A stretch of 12,859 nt of DNA from Sphingomonas sp. UBA1000 (GCA_002291855.1 DBAW01000217.1:5684-18542); one strand, 5' to 3'. Numbered from the stretch's first letter, positions 1-6,911 are shown. Notes: generated by a model not told the origin, from the sequence alone. Program-made: numbers and translations.

Positions 1-2
1 CC

Positions 3-1364
3 CGCGTCGCGGCGGCGCAGGCGGCGATCCGCGCCGGCGACATCTATCAGGCCAATATCAGCTTTCCGGCGGCGGCGCGCTGGACGGGAGATGTGCTCGC
101 GCTTTACGCCGGGCTGCGCCGCCGCGCCGGGGCCGCGCATGGCGCGCTGGTCTTTACTGGCGAGCATGTCATCCTGTCGCTGTCGCCCGAGCTGTTCTTC
201 ACGCTTGACGGCGGCGTGCTGACCGCGCGGCCGATGAAGGGCACCGCCCCGCCCGGCAGCGACCCGGCGCTGCTCGCCGGCGATCCCAAGCAGCGCGCCG
301 AAAATCTGATGATCGTCGATCTGCTGCGCAACGACCTTGCCCGGATCGCCGTTCCCGGCAGCGTCGCGGTGCCCGAGCTGTTCCGGGTCGAGGCGTATCC
401 GACCGTCCAGCAGATGGTGTCGACGGTCACCGCCCGCATCCGCCCCGGCTGCGACGCGATCGACGCGCTGGCGGCGCTGTTTCCGTGCGGATCGATCACC
501 GGCGCGCCCAAGATCCGCGCGATGGAGGTGATCGCCGCGCTGGAGCAGGCCCCGCGCGGCGTTTATACCGGCGCGGTCGGGCGCATCGATCCGGATGGCG
601 GGGCGGCGTTCAACGTCGCCATCCGCACCCTGGTGACGACGCCCGGTGCGGATCGGGCGCTGCTGGCGATGGGATCGGGGATTGTCGCGGACTCCGATCC
701 CGCCGATGAATGGCGCGAATGCCTGTCCAAAGGAGCCTTTGTGGCGTCTGACGCCGGTTTTGACCTGATCGAGACGATCGCTTTTGACCCTGAGGACGGG
801 CTGTTGCGGCTGGAGGCGCATCTGGCGCGGCTGAAGGCGAGTGCGGCGGCGCTGGGCTTTGCGTTCAACCGCCATGCCGCGCGCAACGAGTTGCAGGCGG
901 CGACATTCCGGCTGCGCGCGCCCGCGCGGGTGCGGCTGCTCGCGTCGGCGGGCGGCAGCCTTGCGGTCGAGGTGCGGGCGATGCCGCCGGTCCCGCCCGG
1001 CCCGGTCGAGGTCGCGCTTGCCGACATGACGCTGCCGCGCGCCGATCTGCGCCGCGTGCACAAGACCAGCGACCGCGCCTTTTACGATGATCCGCGTCGC
1101 GCCGCCGGGACGTTCGAGGTCGCGTTCGTCGATGCCGAGGGATTTCTGACCGAAGGCAGCTTCACCAACCTGTTCGTCGAGCGCGACGGGACGTTGCTGA
1201 CCCCGCCGCTGTCGCGCGGGCTGCTGCCCGGCGTGCTGCGCGCCGAGCTGATCGCCGAAGGCCGCGCGCGCGAGGCCGATCTGGTGCCGGCGGATCTGGG
1301 CGACGGATTCCTGATCGGCAATGCACTGCGCGGACTGTTGCGGGCGCGGCTGCGTCGGCTATAG
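3..1364 (+). CDS. pabB: Aminodeoxychorismate synthase component I fused to 4-amino-4-deoxychorismate lyase (PabB-PabC), 3' part
   Basis: Makes p-aminobenzoate for folate in the cytoplasm: the PabB part aminates chorismate, using ammonia from a separate glutaminase, and the PabC part removes pyruvate with PLP. The open frame enters from the left edge, so the real start is outside; 453 residues are visible. The frame above the first GTG (93) already reads IRAGDIYQANIS, a PabB/TrpE core motif, so that GTG is internal. Chorismate-binding motifs follow in order: RPMKGT (visible residues 76-81, catalytic Lys 79), VDLLRNDLARI (about 105-115), FPCGSITGAPK (160-170) and GSGIVADSDPADEW (224-237). The PabC-like domain starts near residue 252, with HKTSDRAF (PLP lysine about 354, codon 1062-1064), EGSFTNLF and IGNALRGLL near the end. 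Both domains look intact. The aminotransferase gene follows after 30 bases, probably in the same operon. PabB rather than TrpE is favoured by the fused lyase domain. Confidence 0.96.
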   Translation, partial: RVAAAQAAIRAGDIYQANISFPAAARWTGDVLALYAGLRRRAGAAHGALVFTGEHVILSLSPELFFTLDGGVLTARPMKGTAPPGSDPALLAGDPKQRAENLMIVDLLRNDLARIAVPGSVAVPELFRVEAYPTVQQMVSTVTARIRPGCDAIDALAALFPCGSITGAPKIRAMEVIAALEQAPRGVYTGAVGRIDPDGGAAFNVAIRTLVTTPGADRALLAMGSGIVADSDPADEWRECLSKGAFVASDAGFDLIETIAFDPEDGLLRLEAHLARLKASAAALGFAFNRHAARNELQAATFRLRAPARVRLLASAGGSLAVEVRAMPPVPPGPVEVALADMTLPRADLRRVHKTSDRAFYDDPRRAAGTFEVAFVDAEGFLTEGSFTNLFVERDGTLLTPPLSRGLLPGVLRAELIAEGRAREADLVPADLGDGFLIGNALRGLLRARLRRL

Positions 1365-1382
1365 CCCGGCGGGCCTGCCCGC

Positions 1383-1389
1383 AAAGGAG
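1383..1389 (+). promoter_or_regulatory. Ribosome binding site that fixes the aminotransferase start
   Basis: AAAGGAG, a strong Shine-Dalgarno match, lies 5 bases before ATG 1395. It overlaps the competing in-frame GTG at 1389, which rules that GTG out as the start. Confidence 0.8.
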
Positions 1390-1394
1390 TGCCC

Positions 1395-2612
1395 ATGCCC
1401 GCCCCGTCCGTGACCCGCCTGTCCGCCGCGCTCGACCGTATCCAGCCGTCCGCGACGCTGGCCATGACCCAGCGTGTCGGCGACCTGAAGCGGCAGGGCA
1501 TTGACGTGATCGGCCTGTCGGCGGGCGAACCCGATTTCGACACCCCCGATTTCGTCAAGGACGCGGCCATCGCCGCCATTCGCGGCGGCCAGACCAAATA
1601 CACCAATGTCGACGGCACGCCCGAGCTGAAGGCTGCGATCATCGCCAAATTCGCCCGCGACAACGGGCTGACCTTCACCCCCGGCCAGGTGAGCGTGAAT
1701 GTGGGCGGCAAGCACACCATCTTCAACGCCATCGTCGCCACCTGCGATGCGGGCGACGAAGTGGTGATCCCCGCGCCCTATTGGGTCAGCTATCCCGACA
1801 TCGTCGCTTATGCCGGGGCAACGCCGGTGTTCATCGCCGCCGGGGCCGATCAGGGATACAAGATCACCCCCGAACAGCTTGATGCCGCGATCACGCCGCG
1901 CACGCGCTGGGTGCTGATCAACTCGCCGTCCAACCCCAGCGGCGCGGCCTATAGCGCGGCCGAGCTGCAGGCGCTGGGCGAGGTCGTCCGCCGCCATCCG
2001 CATGTCCTCGTCATGACCGACGACATGTATGAACATATTTTCTACGCCGATTTTCCGTTCGCGACGCTCGCCCAGCTCTGCCCGGACCTTCAGGACCGCA
2101 TCCTGACCGTCAATGGCTGTTCCAAGGCCTATGCGATGACCGGCTGGCGGATCGGCTATGCCGCCGGGCCGGACTGGATCATCAAGGCGATGGGCAAGCT
2201 CCAGTCGCAATCGACGTCCAACCCCTGTTCGATCGCGCAGGCGGCGGCGGTCGCGGCGCTCACCGGCCCGCAGGATTTTCTGGCCGAGCGGCAGGCGGCG
2301 TTCCGCGCCCGACGCGACATGGTGGTGGCGATGCTCAACGCCGCGCCCGGCCTGTCCTGCCCGACGCCCGAAGGCGCATTCTATGTCTATCCGGATGCAA
2401 GCGGCCTGATCGGCAAGGCGACGCCGGAGGGACGGCGGATCGCGACCGATGACGATCTGATCGATTATTTCCTCGATCATGCCCGCGTCGCCGCCGTGTC
2501 GGGCGCGGCGTTCGGCCTGTCGCCGGCATTCCGCGTCAGCTACGCGACCTCGGATGCGGTGCTGCGCGATGCCTGCACCCGCATTCAGGAGGCGTGCGCC
2601 GCGCTGCGCTGA
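1395..2612 (+). CDS. aspC: Class I pyridoxal-phosphate aminotransferase, aspartate aminotransferase type Ib
   Basis: A 405-residue fold-type I PLP enzyme expected to exchange amino groups between aspartate and 2-oxoglutarate in the cytoplasm. Visible signatures: SAGEPDFDTP (43-51), GGKHTIFNAI (104-113), PAPYWVSYPD (127-135), NSPSNPSG (176-183), TDDMYEH (208-214), the PLP-lysine motif SKAYAMTGWRIGY (Lys244) and FRVSYATS near 379-386 with the substrate-carboxylate arginine (Arg380). Length is normal for the family. ATG 1395 is chosen over the in-frame GTG at 1389 because AAAGGAG (1383-1389) lies 5 bases before the ATG and overlaps the GTG. It sits 30 bases after pabB, so co-transcription is likely. 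Some alphaproteobacterial relatives also aminate prephenate, which would suit the chorismate-pathway neighbour, but substrate choice cannot be read from the sequence. aatA is an alternative symbol in this group. Confidence 0.94.
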   Translation: MPAPSVTRLSAALDRIQPSATLAMTQRVGDLKRQGIDVIGLSAGEPDFDTPDFVKDAAIAAIRGGQTKYTNVDGTPELKAAIIAKFARDNGLTFTPGQVSVNVGGKHTIFNAIVATCDAGDEVVIPAPYWVSYPDIVAYAGATPVFIAAGADQGYKITPEQLDAAITPRTRWVLINSPSNPSGAAYSAAELQALGEVVRRHPHVLVMTDDMYEHIFYADFPFATLAQLCPDLQDRILTVNGCSKAYAMTGWRIGYAAGPDWIIKAMGKLQSQSTSNPCSIAQAAAVAALTGPQDFLAERQAAFRARRDMVVAMLNAAPGLSCPTPEGAFYVYPDASGLIGKATPEGRRIATDDDLIDYFLDHARVAAVSGAAFGLSPAFRVSYATSDAVLRDACTRIQEACAALR

Positions 2613-2645
2613 GCCGGCACGCTCCCACAGGCCGATTGGCTGGCT

Positions 2646-2671
2646 GATCGGCCCGCTCAGGCGGGCTGATC
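2646..2671 (+). terminator. Stem-loop downstream of the aminotransferase, possible terminator
   Basis: Arms 2646-2656 and 2661-2671 pair over 11 positions with one G-U wobble (G2650 with T2667) around the loop TCAG. A competing stem, GGCCGAT (2630-2636) with ATCGGCC (2647-2653), overlaps it, so the two are mutually exclusive folds. It begins 34 bases after the aminotransferase stop, in the right place to end that operon. The bases after it are GAAAATC, not a T-tract, so an intrinsic terminator is only tentative. Confidence 0.4.
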
Positions 2672-2720
2672 GAAAATCTGCATCACCCGCGCTCTGGTTC
2701 ATCGCGCGGCCAGCATCCAT

Positions 2721-2749
2721 TTGCGATCCCGAACCGTAACTTCGATCAT
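2721..2749 (+). promoter_or_regulatory. Possible sigma-70-type promoter for the small ORF-msrA unit
   Basis: TTGCGA (2721-2726) and GATCAT (2744-2749) are 17 bases apart, each matching 4 of 6 consensus positions. They lie after the preceding hairpin and about 50 bases before ATG 2798. The match is weak and rests on spacing and position only. Confidence 0.28.
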
Positions 2750-2797
2750 CGCCGGGCCGTTCCCCCGAACGCCCCCCGGCCCCGACAGAGAAAGCCG

Positions 2798-2977
2798 ATG
2801 TCCTTTTTCCGCTCCGCCCTGCTCCGCCAGTTTCTGGGCGGCTTCGCCCTCGGGGCGGTGCTGCTGCTCGGCTGGCAGGCGACCGACCGGGCGTTTGCGC
2901 CCGATGAGGCCGAAATCGCCGCCCGCCCGGCAGCGGGGCAGGCCGGCGCATCGGTGATGGCGCAGGCGAGGCCGTGA
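2798..2977 (+). CDS. Small membrane-anchored or exported protein upstream of msrA, function unknown
   Basis: A 59-residue ORF: a short basic N-terminus (MSFFRSALLRQ), one hydrophobic segment at about residues 12-26 (FLGGFALGAVLLLGW), then an Ala/Pro-rich tail with acidic residues and no cysteine. That suits either a single-pass membrane peptide or a small secreted protein. Its TGA (2975-2977) overlaps the GTG start of msrA (2974-2976) as GTGA, which argues that it is really translated and coupled to msrA. The ribosome binding site is weak (AGAGAAAG, 2787-2794). No family is recognised. An accessory role for the exported MsrA, for example in localisation, is inferred only from the coupling. 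Confidence 0.6.
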   Translation: MSFFRSALLRQFLGGFALGAVLLLGWQATDRAFAPDEAEIAARPAAGQAGASVMAQARP

Positions 2978-3615
2978 TCCGGCCCGCCGCGCCGATCGCC
3001 GCGCTGATCGCCGCTCTGGCGCTTGGCGGTGCGGCGACGGTCGCGGTGCCGCCGGCGCGGACCGATGTTCCCGCCGCCGGATCGCGCGCGACGGCGGTGC
3101 TGGCGGGCGGATGTTTCTGGGGCGTCGAGGCGGTGTTCGAACGGCTGGCGGGCGTCGAGTCGGTCGATTCGGGCTATGCCGGCGGATCGGCGGGCGATGC
3201 GCGTTACGACATCGTCTCGGCCCAGCGCAGCCGCCATGCCGAGGCGGTGCGCATCGTCTATGATCCGCGCCGGATCAGCTACGCGACGCTGCTGCGCGTG
3301 TTTTTCGCCGTGGCGCATGACCCGACCCAGATCGACCGGCAGGGACCCGATGTCGGGCCAAGCTATCGCTCCGCGATCTTCCCCGCCGATGCCGCGCAGG
3401 CCCGGGTGGCGCGCGCCTATATCGCCCAGCTCGATGCGGCGCGGGTATTTGCCCGTCCGCTGGCGACCCGCATCGAAACCGGGCACTTCTACCCGGCCGA
3501 GGCCTATCATCAGGACTTCATGGCCCGGCACCCCGACCATCCCTATATCCGCGCGCACGACGTGCCCAAGGTCAGGGCGCTGGCGCGGACTTTCCCGGCG
3601 CTGCTGCGCGGCTGA
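2974..3615 (+). CDS. msrA: Peptide-methionine (S)-S-oxide reductase MsrA, exported, single-cysteine form
   Basis: Reduces methionine-S-sulfoxide in oxidised proteins. The 213-residue product starts with Arg3 and a long hydrophobic Ala/Leu stretch (about 7-26) followed by a Pro/Ala linker, which looks like a signal peptide or N-terminal anchor, so it should act in the periplasm. The catalytic motif GCFWGVEAVFE places the active cysteine at 47; GYAGG (67-71), SYRSAIF and the ETGHFYPAEAYHQDF segment complete the domain. Cys47 is the only cysteine, so the C-terminal resolving cysteines of classical MsrA are missing and recycling must use an outside thiol or partner. The GTG start at 2974 overlaps the stop of the 59-residue gene; GAGG at 2968-2971 is close upstream. 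It converges with pdeM, with 28 bases between their stop codons. Confidence 0.94.
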   Translation: MIRPAAPIAALIAALALGGAATVAVPPARTDVPAAGSRATAVLAGGCFWGVEAVFERLAGVESVDSGYAGGSAGDARYDIVSAQRSRHAEAVRIVYDPRRISYATLLRVFFAVAHDPTQIDRQGPDVGPSYRSAIFPADAAQARVARAYIAQLDAARVFARPLATRIETGHFYPAEAYHQDFMARHPDHPYIRAHDVPKVRALARTFPALLRG

Positions 3616-3643
3616 GCCTTGGTCGCGGCCCCGGCGCGCGCTC

Positions 3644-4318
3644 TCAGGCGGCGATCGGGAAGCGGAGCAGCCGGTTGCTGAGCGCGACCAGCGCCTCGGC
3701 ACCATCGCCGGCGGCGCGGCGGATTTCCGGATGATCGGCATCCAGCCCGCCGGTCAGTGCGCCGAAAGCGGGCAGGATCAGCTTGCCCGCGCTGCGCACG
3801 AAACAGCGCCGCGCCACCTGCCGCCCGCGCACGCGGACGCGGAGCTTGGGGTGGAAATGCCCTGAAATCTCGGGCCGCGGATCGGCGGGATCGGCCTCAT
3901 GGCGCAGCACCAGCCCGTCGACCACCGCTTCATCGCGCATCGTGCCGGGCAGCGGGCGCGCGTCCGCAACCGTCGGGGCGGGGTCGTGATTGCCGGTGAT
4001 CCAGACCAGCCGGGTCGACGCCGCCAGCGCCTCGATCAGCGCACGCGCACGCTCGGGCAGTCGCGCGCCGCCGTCCTGATCGTGGAAACTGTCGCCCAGA
4101 CACCAGATTTCCTGCGCCCCGGTCTGCCCGGCAAGGGCGGTGAGCCCGTCGAGCGTTGCCTGCGAATCATAGGGCGGCAGCATCTGGCCGGTGCGGGCGA
4201 ACCAGCTTGCCTTTTCCAGATGCAGATCGGCGACCAGCAGCGCCCGGCGTGCCGGCCAGAACAGCGCCCCTTCGGGAAGCGCGGCCAGCTGATGCCCGGC
4301 GAACGAAAAGCGAACCAT
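3644..4318 (-). CDS. pdeM: Ligase-associated DNA damage response endonuclease PdeM
   Basis: A 224-residue calcineurin-like metallophosphoesterase. Metal-ligand motifs appear in order: DLHLEK (31-36), GDSFHD (75-80), GNHD (109-112), a lone His140 in LRHE, and SGHFHPK (152-158). The N-terminal LPEGALFWP segment and the HFHPK box match the PdeM family, known as a manganese-dependent DNA nuclease encoded with an Lhr-Core helicase, an exonuclease and an ATP-dependent ligase. Start at 4316-4318 gives the usual family length; the ribosome site is weak (AGGG about 10 bases upstream). Here it is not next to the helicase: a dipeptidase, an aspartyl protease and a repeat-filled gap separate them on the same strand. 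A promoter of its own within that gap would be expected, but none stands out. Confidence 0.92.
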   Translation of the reverse strand: MVRFSFAGHQLAALPEGALFWPARRALLVADLHLEKASWFARTGQMLPPYDSQATLDGLTALAGQTGAQEIWCLGDSFHDQDGGARLPERARALIEALAASTRLVWITGNHDPAPTVADARPLPGTMRDEAVVDGLVLRHEADPADPRPEISGHFHPKLRVRVRGRQVARRCFVRSAGKLILPAFGALTGGLDADHPEIRRAAGDGAEALVALSNRLLRFPIAA

Positions 4319-4387
4319 GGCCCAAGCCCTAACGGCTTTGCCCGGTCATGCAAACGGGGAGATATCTGATCCCGGCTTATCTTCGTC

Positions 4388-4463
4388 GCGGCTTTCGCCG
4401 CACGGGCGGCACCGGCCCATGGTGTTTGTGGTGCGGCTTTCGCCGCACGGACGGCACCGGCCC
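4388..4463 (-). repeat. Two direct 31-bp repeats, each a GAAA-tetraloop hairpin on the - strand
   Basis: Copies at 4388-4418 and 4433-4463 are identical except for one base (G4406 against A4451), with a period of 45 bp. Each contains GCGGC-TTTC-GCCGC on the + strand. On the - strand, the sense strand of both flanking genes, this becomes GCGGC-GAAA-GCCGC, a stem closed by a GNRA-type tetraloop. In the second copy the stem grows to 7 bp (4431-4437 with 4442-4448). The end of the second copy runs into the left arm of the large inverted repeat. The two intact hairpins suggest an element that works as RNA or a mobile REP-like sequence; which one is not shown. Confidence 0.8.
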
Positions 4464-4530
4464 GCTCCCCCACCCGGCCTCCCACATGATGCTGGCGCTG
4501 GGAGGCCGGATGGGGGAGCGGGCCGGTGCC
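4453..4530. repeat. Near-perfect 32-bp inverted repeat (long palindrome) between the dipeptidase gene and pdeM
   Basis: Arm 4453-4484 is the reverse complement of arm 4499-4530 at 31 of 32 positions; the single mismatch is C4473 against A4510. The loop is 14 bases (4485-4498). The arms are very GC-rich, starting GGCACCGGCCCGC and reading outward as GGGCCGGTGCC. It begins 46 bases beyond the dipeptidase stop codon in the direction of transcription, so it could end or stabilise that transcript. There is no T-tract. A dispersed intergenic palindrome of the REP or miniature-transposon type is an alternative reading; no target-site duplication or transposase is visible. Confidence 0.88.
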
Positions 4531-4576
4531 GCGACCGCGCCATCAGGTGCGCAACAGCAACGCGCGAAAACCGCGC

Positions 4577-5830
4577 TCAGCCCGCCGCCTTTTCCGCCGC
4601 GCGCAGCACGCGCAGCAGGTTGCCGCTCCACACTTTCCTGATGTCGGCGTCCGAATAGCCGGCGGCGCGCAGCGCGGCGGTGATCCGGGGCAGGGCGGCG
4701 ACGTCGATCATGCCGGTCACGCCGCCGCCGCCATCCCAGTCCGCGCCGATGCCGACATGGTCGGGACCAAGCAGCTTCAGACAGTGCAGCAGGCTGGCCA
4801 TGAACTGGTCGAACGTCGCCGGATTATAGGGCTGCACCCGGTCGAGCGCCGCCCATTCGGCCGCCACTGCGCGCTGCGCCGCCGGGTCGACACGGTCCAT
4901 CGCCTCGCGCTTCGCCCACAGCGCCTGCCGCGCCGGGCTGCGGTCCACCGGCGCGAGGAAGATGCTGTTGACGAACACGACGCCGCCGCGCGCCGCCAGC
5001 GCCTTCAGCCGCTGATCGTCAAGGTTGCGCGGATGATCGAACACCGCGCGCGGGCCGGAATGGGACAGGATGATCGGCGCGCGCGACAAGGCCAGCATCT
5101 GGTCGAACGCGGCATCCGAGGCATGGCTGGCGTCGATCACCATGCCCAGCCGGTTCATCTCGGCCACCCATTGCCGGCCGAGCGCGCTCAGCCCTTGATG
5201 GCTGCCGCGCCCGCCGCTTGCCGCATCGGCAAACTGGTTGTCGCCATTGTGCACCGGCCCGGCCAGCCGCACGCCGGCACGGTGGAAATCGGCCAGCCTG
5301 GCGACGCTGTCGCCGAGCGGATAGCTGTTCTCGATCGATTGCAGCACGATGATCCGCCCGCGCGCGGCGAGCCGTTCGATCTCCGCCGCGCTGGTCGCCA
5401 GCGCCATGCGCCCGCCGCTGCCATCCACCATCGCGCGGATCTGGCGCAGCCGCGTGCGGGCATGATCGGCGGCGCGGGCATAGCCGGCGGCGTCGAGCGG
5501 CCCCTGTTCGGTGTAGATGACGAAAAACCCGCCATCCAGCCCGCCTTCGGCCATGCGCGGCAGATCGACCTGACTGAGGTCGCCCGCATAATCATGCCGG
5601 TCGCCGATCCGCCAGCCGGGCCGGCCGAGATGGACCGGCGTATCGAGATGGGTGTCGAGCGCGAGCAGGCCCATGTGCAGCGTGCGCGCATCATTGGCGG
5701 GGGCGGCCGGCGACGGTGCGGTGGCCGGCTGGTCTGCCGCCGCACATGCGGCGAGCGCCAGCGCGGCAAACGCCAGAGCGGGCCATTTCAGTGCGGCAGG
5801 TGTCGGCGCCGCAGATGCCGGCCGGGCCAT
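4577..5830 (-). CDS. Membrane dipeptidase (peptidase family M19), predicted lipoprotein
   Basis: A zinc dipeptidase of the renal dipeptidase family, 417 residues. Ligand and active-site motifs are present in order: DTHLDTP (His61, Asp63), SIENSY (bridging Glu167), DASHAS (His236), LSHSGPRA (His257) and GIGADWDG (Asp364). The N-terminus carries a hydrophobic stretch ending in LAAC (26-29), a lipobox, so the mature protein should begin at Cys29 and be anchored in the envelope, followed by an Ala/Pro/Thr-rich linker. Expected role: cleaving dipeptides, possibly including D-amino-acid or dehydro forms, outside the cytoplasm. The start ATG (5828-5830) is 2 bases after the stop of the aspartyl protease gene, so the two are almost certainly one operon and perhaps one proteolytic pathway. 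The exact substrate cannot be told from sequence. Confidence 0.95.
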   Translation of the reverse strand: MARPASAAPTPAALKWPALAFAALALAACAAADQPATAPSPAAPANDARTLHMGLLALDTHLDTPVHLGRPGWRIGDRHDYAGDLSQVDLPRMAEGGLDGGFFVIYTEQGPLDAAGYARAADHARTRLRQIRAMVDGSGGRMALATSAAEIERLAARGRIIVLQSIENSYPLGDSVARLADFHRAGVRLAGPVHNGDNQFADAASGGRGSHQGLSALGRQWVAEMNRLGMVIDASHASDAAFDQMLALSRAPIILSHSGPRAVFDHPRNLDDQRLKALAARGGVVFVNSIFLAPVDRSPARQALWAKREAMDRVDPAAQRAVAAEWAALDRVQPYNPATFDQFMASLLHCLKLLGPDHVGIGADWDGGGGVTGMIDVAALPRITAALRAAGYSDADIRKVWSGNLLRVLRAAEKAAG

Positions 5831-5832
5831 GG

Positions 5833-6816
5833 TCAGCGCGCCGCCAGTTCGGTGCGCGCCGGCACCGCCGACGAGCCGCCGCGCACGAACCGCACCTGCT
5901 TGTTGGCGAAATCCACCGACACGCGCGAGAACAGCCTGAGCGCATCCATGCCGAGCAGCATCGCCGGCCGGTCGGCAAGGCCGAAGCGTCGGAACGGCTC
6001 GGCATCGGTAAAGGCGACCGGCAGGTTGTTGAGCGTCAGCCCGCCGATACGGATCTGGCGGATATGCGCGAACTGCGCGCTGATCGTGTCGCCGGTCACG
6101 CTGGTCAGCGCGACCGGGAGCAGCGGCCCGGCGCGGTGGCGATTGCCCAGCCGGCGCAGCAGCGCGAGATTGCCGATGCTGGTTTCAGCGCCGGTGTCGA
6201 CGATCACCTGGATGCGCTGCCCCTCGATGCTCGAATCGACGAGGATCAGCTGGCCGAACCGGCTTTTGGCGCGCACGACGATCATGTCATCGTCGCGCCG
6301 TTCCTCGCGCTTGCGCGCCGCCGACACGGTCATCCGCCCCGCCTTGAAATCGAGCACCAGCCGCCGTGCCTGCAGGCTGTCGAGGCCAAGCAGCCCGGCT
6401 GCGCCGATGTGCACCGCCTCGAGCGCCGGGGCCTCGATCGGGGCGATGGCGGTGCCCGACACCTCGAGCTGCGGCACGATCACCGTGCGCACCTGATCGG
6501 TGCCGGTGACCGTGACCAGCCGGCGCACCGGGCCGGGGGCCAGTTGCAGCCGCTCCGCCAGCTGGCGCGACACCACCGTCCGCTCGGCCCCGGTGTCGAC
6601 GACAAAGGGAATGTCGGTCAGGCCGCCGATCGCCACCGGCACCGTCATCCGCGCCGCCCGGTCCGCGCCCAGATCGAGCGTCGCCAGCGGGTCGCCGGGG
6701 GCGTCATCGGCCGGCTGCGCGGCTGGCGCGGCGGCAGCGGGGGCGAGATCGGGCGGGGTCGCGGCGGCCGGCATCAGCGCAAGGGCGGCGAGCAGCGGGG
6801 CAAAAGCGGTCGGCAT
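5833..6816 (-). CDS. Secreted aspartyl protease with two retropepsin-like domains
   Basis: A 327-residue protein with a likely signal peptide (hydrophobic residues about 4-19, then a Pro/Ala-rich linker to about 45). Two copies of the retropepsin core follow. Domain 1 has FVVDTGAERT (DTG at 74-76) and the partner motif GLLGLD (141-146); domain 2 has VIVDTGAETS (DTG at 207-209) and MLLGMD (286-291). Both catalytic aspartates are kept, so one chain could form the active site that retroviral-type proteases build from two chains. The frame stays open upstream to 7134, inside the helicase gene, but ATG 6814-6816 is preferred: it is followed at once by the signal peptide and preceded by GGAGAAGGA with a good spacing. 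The M19 dipeptidase gene starts 2 bases after its stop. The physiological substrate is unknown. Confidence 0.9.
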   Translation of the reverse strand: MPTAFAPLLAALALMPAAATPPDLAPAAAAPAAQPADDAPGDPLATLDLGADRAARMTVPVAIGGLTDIPFVVDTGAERTVVSRQLAERLQLAPGPVRRLVTVTGTDQVRTVIVPQLEVSGTAIAPIEAPALEAVHIGAAGLLGLDSLQARRLVLDFKAGRMTVSAARKREERRDDDMIVVRAKSRFGQLILVDSSIEGQRIQVIVDTGAETSIGNLALLRRLGNRHRAGPLLPVALTSVTGDTISAQFAHIRQIRIGGLTLNNLPVAFTDAEPFRRFGLADRPAMLLGMDALRLFSRVSVDFANKQVRFVRGGSSAVPARTELAAR

Positions 6817-6872
6817 GGTGGTGATCCTTCTCCGCCCGCCATATTGCCCGGTTCGCGCGCCCTTCGCCAGCG

Positions 6873-6899
6873 CCGCCCGCGCGCGGTCTGCACGGGCGG
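6873..6899 (-). terminator. Weak stem-loop after the helicase gene
   Basis: CCGCCCG (6873-6879) pairs perfectly with CGGGCGG (6893-6899) around a 13-base loop, starting 12 bases past the helicase stop codon on the - strand. There is no T-tract, and in DNA this rich in G and C a 7-bp stem may be chance. The rest of the 95-base gap holds the aspartyl protease ribosome site and nothing else recognisable. Confidence 0.22.
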
Positions 6900-6911
6900 A
6901 TCGGCACCGCG

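Noticed and set aside
1359..2951. 530-codon open frame on the - strand opposite the aminotransferase
   Set aside because: Arg/Gly/Ala-rich translation with no motifs, lying antisense to a gene with intact catalytic motifs; long antisense frames are expected at this GC content.
4388..4463. Possible CRISPR array
   Set aside because: Only two repeats, a 14-base spacer, an internal hairpin spanning much of the repeat, and no cas genes nearby.
4346..4543. 65-codon - strand frame with a repeated GRCRPCGESR peptide
   Set aside because: The peptide repeat simply follows from the two DNA repeats and the palindrome arm. There is no ribosome site, and the composition is unlike the neighbours.
4526..6496. 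656-codon open frame on the + strand
   Set aside because: It runs antisense through the dipeptidase and aspartyl protease genes, both supported by ordered active-site motifs, and its own translation shows no recognisable domain.
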